A stretch of 64,000 bases of DNA from Paramacrobiotus metropolitanus (Eukaryota > Tardigrada > Eutardigrada > Parachela > Macrobiotidae): the NCBI RefSeq assembly GCF_019649055.1, contig NW_026570464.1, positions 1-64,000 of the forward strand, read 5' to 3'. The position numbers and the translations under genes are program-made. Positions within the stretch are counted from its first letter, which is position 1. Each line of letters opens with the position of its first letter. Shown here piece after piece: positions 63,120-64,000 of the stretch. The notes beneath the pieces were generated by a model, which saw only the letters and a program-made list of their open reading frames with translations, had not been told where the DNA came from and did not search any database.

Positions 63120-63751
63120 TTTTCCACGTATATTTTCCAGTAGTCGAATATGTTTGACTGTAGCCTTAGCTTGTCAGGTGTATCATGACGGAGATTTATT
63201 ACCAAATAACCAAAAGGTTCCTTTATAGCTTTTTTGTATGCATCACACAAATGCGGCATACCTAGCTGGCGAGAAAGTAGTTTAATCTGTTGTACATCAC
63301 GTACAGATTTAAATGAAATTAAATATTGGGAGTTAAGAGAGATATCTCTTATGCTTTTACCTTGTTTGTATAAATTTTGCGATATAAAGATAACGGAAAC
63401 ATTTTTATGATGCACATCTCTAGTACATATTGTCGAACACGTTGCGTTTTTTGATATTTCTTCCATGAGATCATCAAGAATAAGTAGCGTAGGCGTATTT
63501 CTATCAAAAAAATTTTCATCTTCCAAGATTTTATCCATTCCAGGCAGCAGCTCGATGGACTTATCAAAATTACTGCATGTCTCTTGCCATGTACCGTACG
63601 CATATACTATACGTATGGGCGCGGGTGTGAAATTATCGGGAATACTCCGTAAAAGTTGCACTGTAAATGTCGATTTTCCGGACATAGTTGGACCAGAAAT
63701 ATAAAGTGAACAAGGAGTTTTAAATCTGAAATCAAAAGTCACCTTTTCCAT
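63116..63751 (-). CDS. A32-like genome-packaging ATPase
   Basis: 211 residues from ATG. Walker A is GPTMSGKST (about residues 20-28) and Walker B is TLLILDDL (about 87-94); VSVIFISQNLYKQGKSIRD follows, like the sensor region of the FtsK/HerA/A32 packaging ATPases. Polintons and adintoviruses carry one such ATPase to load DNA into capsids. The frame is intact and the motifs are complete. It is the first gene of a four-gene minus-strand cluster; about 11 bp upstream starts a short plus-strand frame (63763-63900), so the promoter must lie in the AT-rich 63752-64000. Confidence 0.75.
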   Translation of the reverse strand: MEKVTFDFRFKTPCSLYISGPTMSGKSTFTVQLLRSIPDNFTPAPIRIVYAYGTWQETCSNFDKSIELLPGMDKILEDENFFDRNTPTLLILDDLMEEISKNATCSTICTRDVHHKNVSVIFISQNLYKQGKSIRDISLNSQYLISFKSVRDVQQIKLLSRQLGMPHLCDAYKKAIKEPFGYLVINLRHDTPDKLRLQSNIFDYWKIYVEK

Positions 63752-64000
63752 TTTAAAAAATTATGTTTTCTAAGCGCTATTTGTATGCTTTACCTATGAG
63801 AAATTTTTCTCAAAAAACTCCTGATTTTGACTTTGAAAAATTCCGTTATCGATTCAGATTTTGGAGTTTTCAGTTGCAGAATCTAGGAGTTTCATTATAA
63901 ATTCAAACCTTCTTGAGTTTGTTTCGAAGAAGTACAACCAAGGACTACACAGCTACCGGTATGGAAAATATGAATGGTGGCGTACGAAAGCCTTAATTTT
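63752..64000. other. AT-rich upstream region of viral cluster
   Basis: TTTAAAAAATT just before the ATPase start could be promoter sequence. A 45-codon plus frame (63763-63900, MFSKRYLYALPM...) is present, but too short to call. Confidence 0.35.

Noticed and set aside
63763-63900. Short plus-strand frame (45 codons) facing the ATPase
   Set aside because: Too short, no motif, and its start is only 11 bp from the ATPase start. It may be chance in AT-rich DNA.
1-64000. CRISPR arrays, rRNA or tRNA genes
   Set aside because: No regularly spaced identical repeats, rRNA signature or tRNA box A/B pair could be found by reading; the only tRNA-like words are primer sites.

Overview
This window is eukaryotic and almost certainly from an invertebrate animal. 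I see no bacterial operon structure and no confident intact host gene. What can be recognised is a graveyard of eukaryotic mobile DNA: LTR retrotransposons, a TIR element, and relics of Polinton/adintovirus-type DNA viruses with a protein-primed DNA polymerase B, an F54H12.2-like capsid-type protein, an A32-like ATPase and a pX-like core protein. I cannot name the species. The only host-like coding sequence is a divergent homeodomain ORF at 19694-20059 (minus strand).

The dominant object is one complete giant LTR retrotransposon at 36560-61278 (24.7 kb). It is bounded by 387/389-bp LTRs (TGTCAGA...TCTGACA) and a 4-bp GTTT target duplication, and it has an initiator-Met-tRNA-like primer site. 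In order it carries: a repeat-bearing 1-kb leader; a very large Gag (about 1,380 codons) with a myristoylation-type start, a roughly 300-residue coiled coil, a capsid domain and a Gly/Asn/Gln-rich tail in place of zinc knuckles; an aspartic protease; a linker broken by three in-frame stops; a Ty3/gypsy reverse transcriptase-RNase H-integrase with an AT-hook tail; and then about 9.8 kb of accessory reading frames that are not standard for this class. The accessory frames comprise a Pro/Tyr-rich protein with PPPY motifs, a long Pro-rich protein ending in winged-helix-like segments, an acidic linker, a second protein with two winged-helix-like segments and a basic tail, and a Cys/His-fronted protein preceded by a splice-acceptor-like sequence. 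A 2-kb repeat-rich 3' untranslated region follows. I see no envelope-like protein. The two LTRs differ by about six substitutions and one 2-bp indel, so some of the frameshifts and stops are probably decay after insertion.

Left of the giant element (1-36.5 kb) is a patchwork: a complete gag-only LTR element with TSD, PPT and zinc-knuckle Gag (4714-5987); a 1.29-kb TIR element with hairpin ends (12143-13430); an LTR/primer-site candidate followed by a cluster of leader hairpins (about 15.6-16.9 kb) and, further on, a dead Ty3/gypsy RT (18980-19702); a fold-back element (17112-17460); integrase and transposase fragments (25.4-26.5 kb); and a badly eroded DNA-virus relic at 27.7-32.7 kb, containing a DNA polymerase B fragment, a capsid-like C-terminus and an inverted duplication of part of it. 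A solo LTR lies at 33535-33825.

Right of it (61.5-63.75 kb, minus strand) is a much better preserved DNA-virus-type gene cluster: ATPase, pX-like protein, chromodomain protein and an MSFY-type protein. All three gene junctions are 4-bp ATGA stop/start overlaps, an unusually prokaryote-like arrangement that suggests coupled translation of a polycistronic mRNA.
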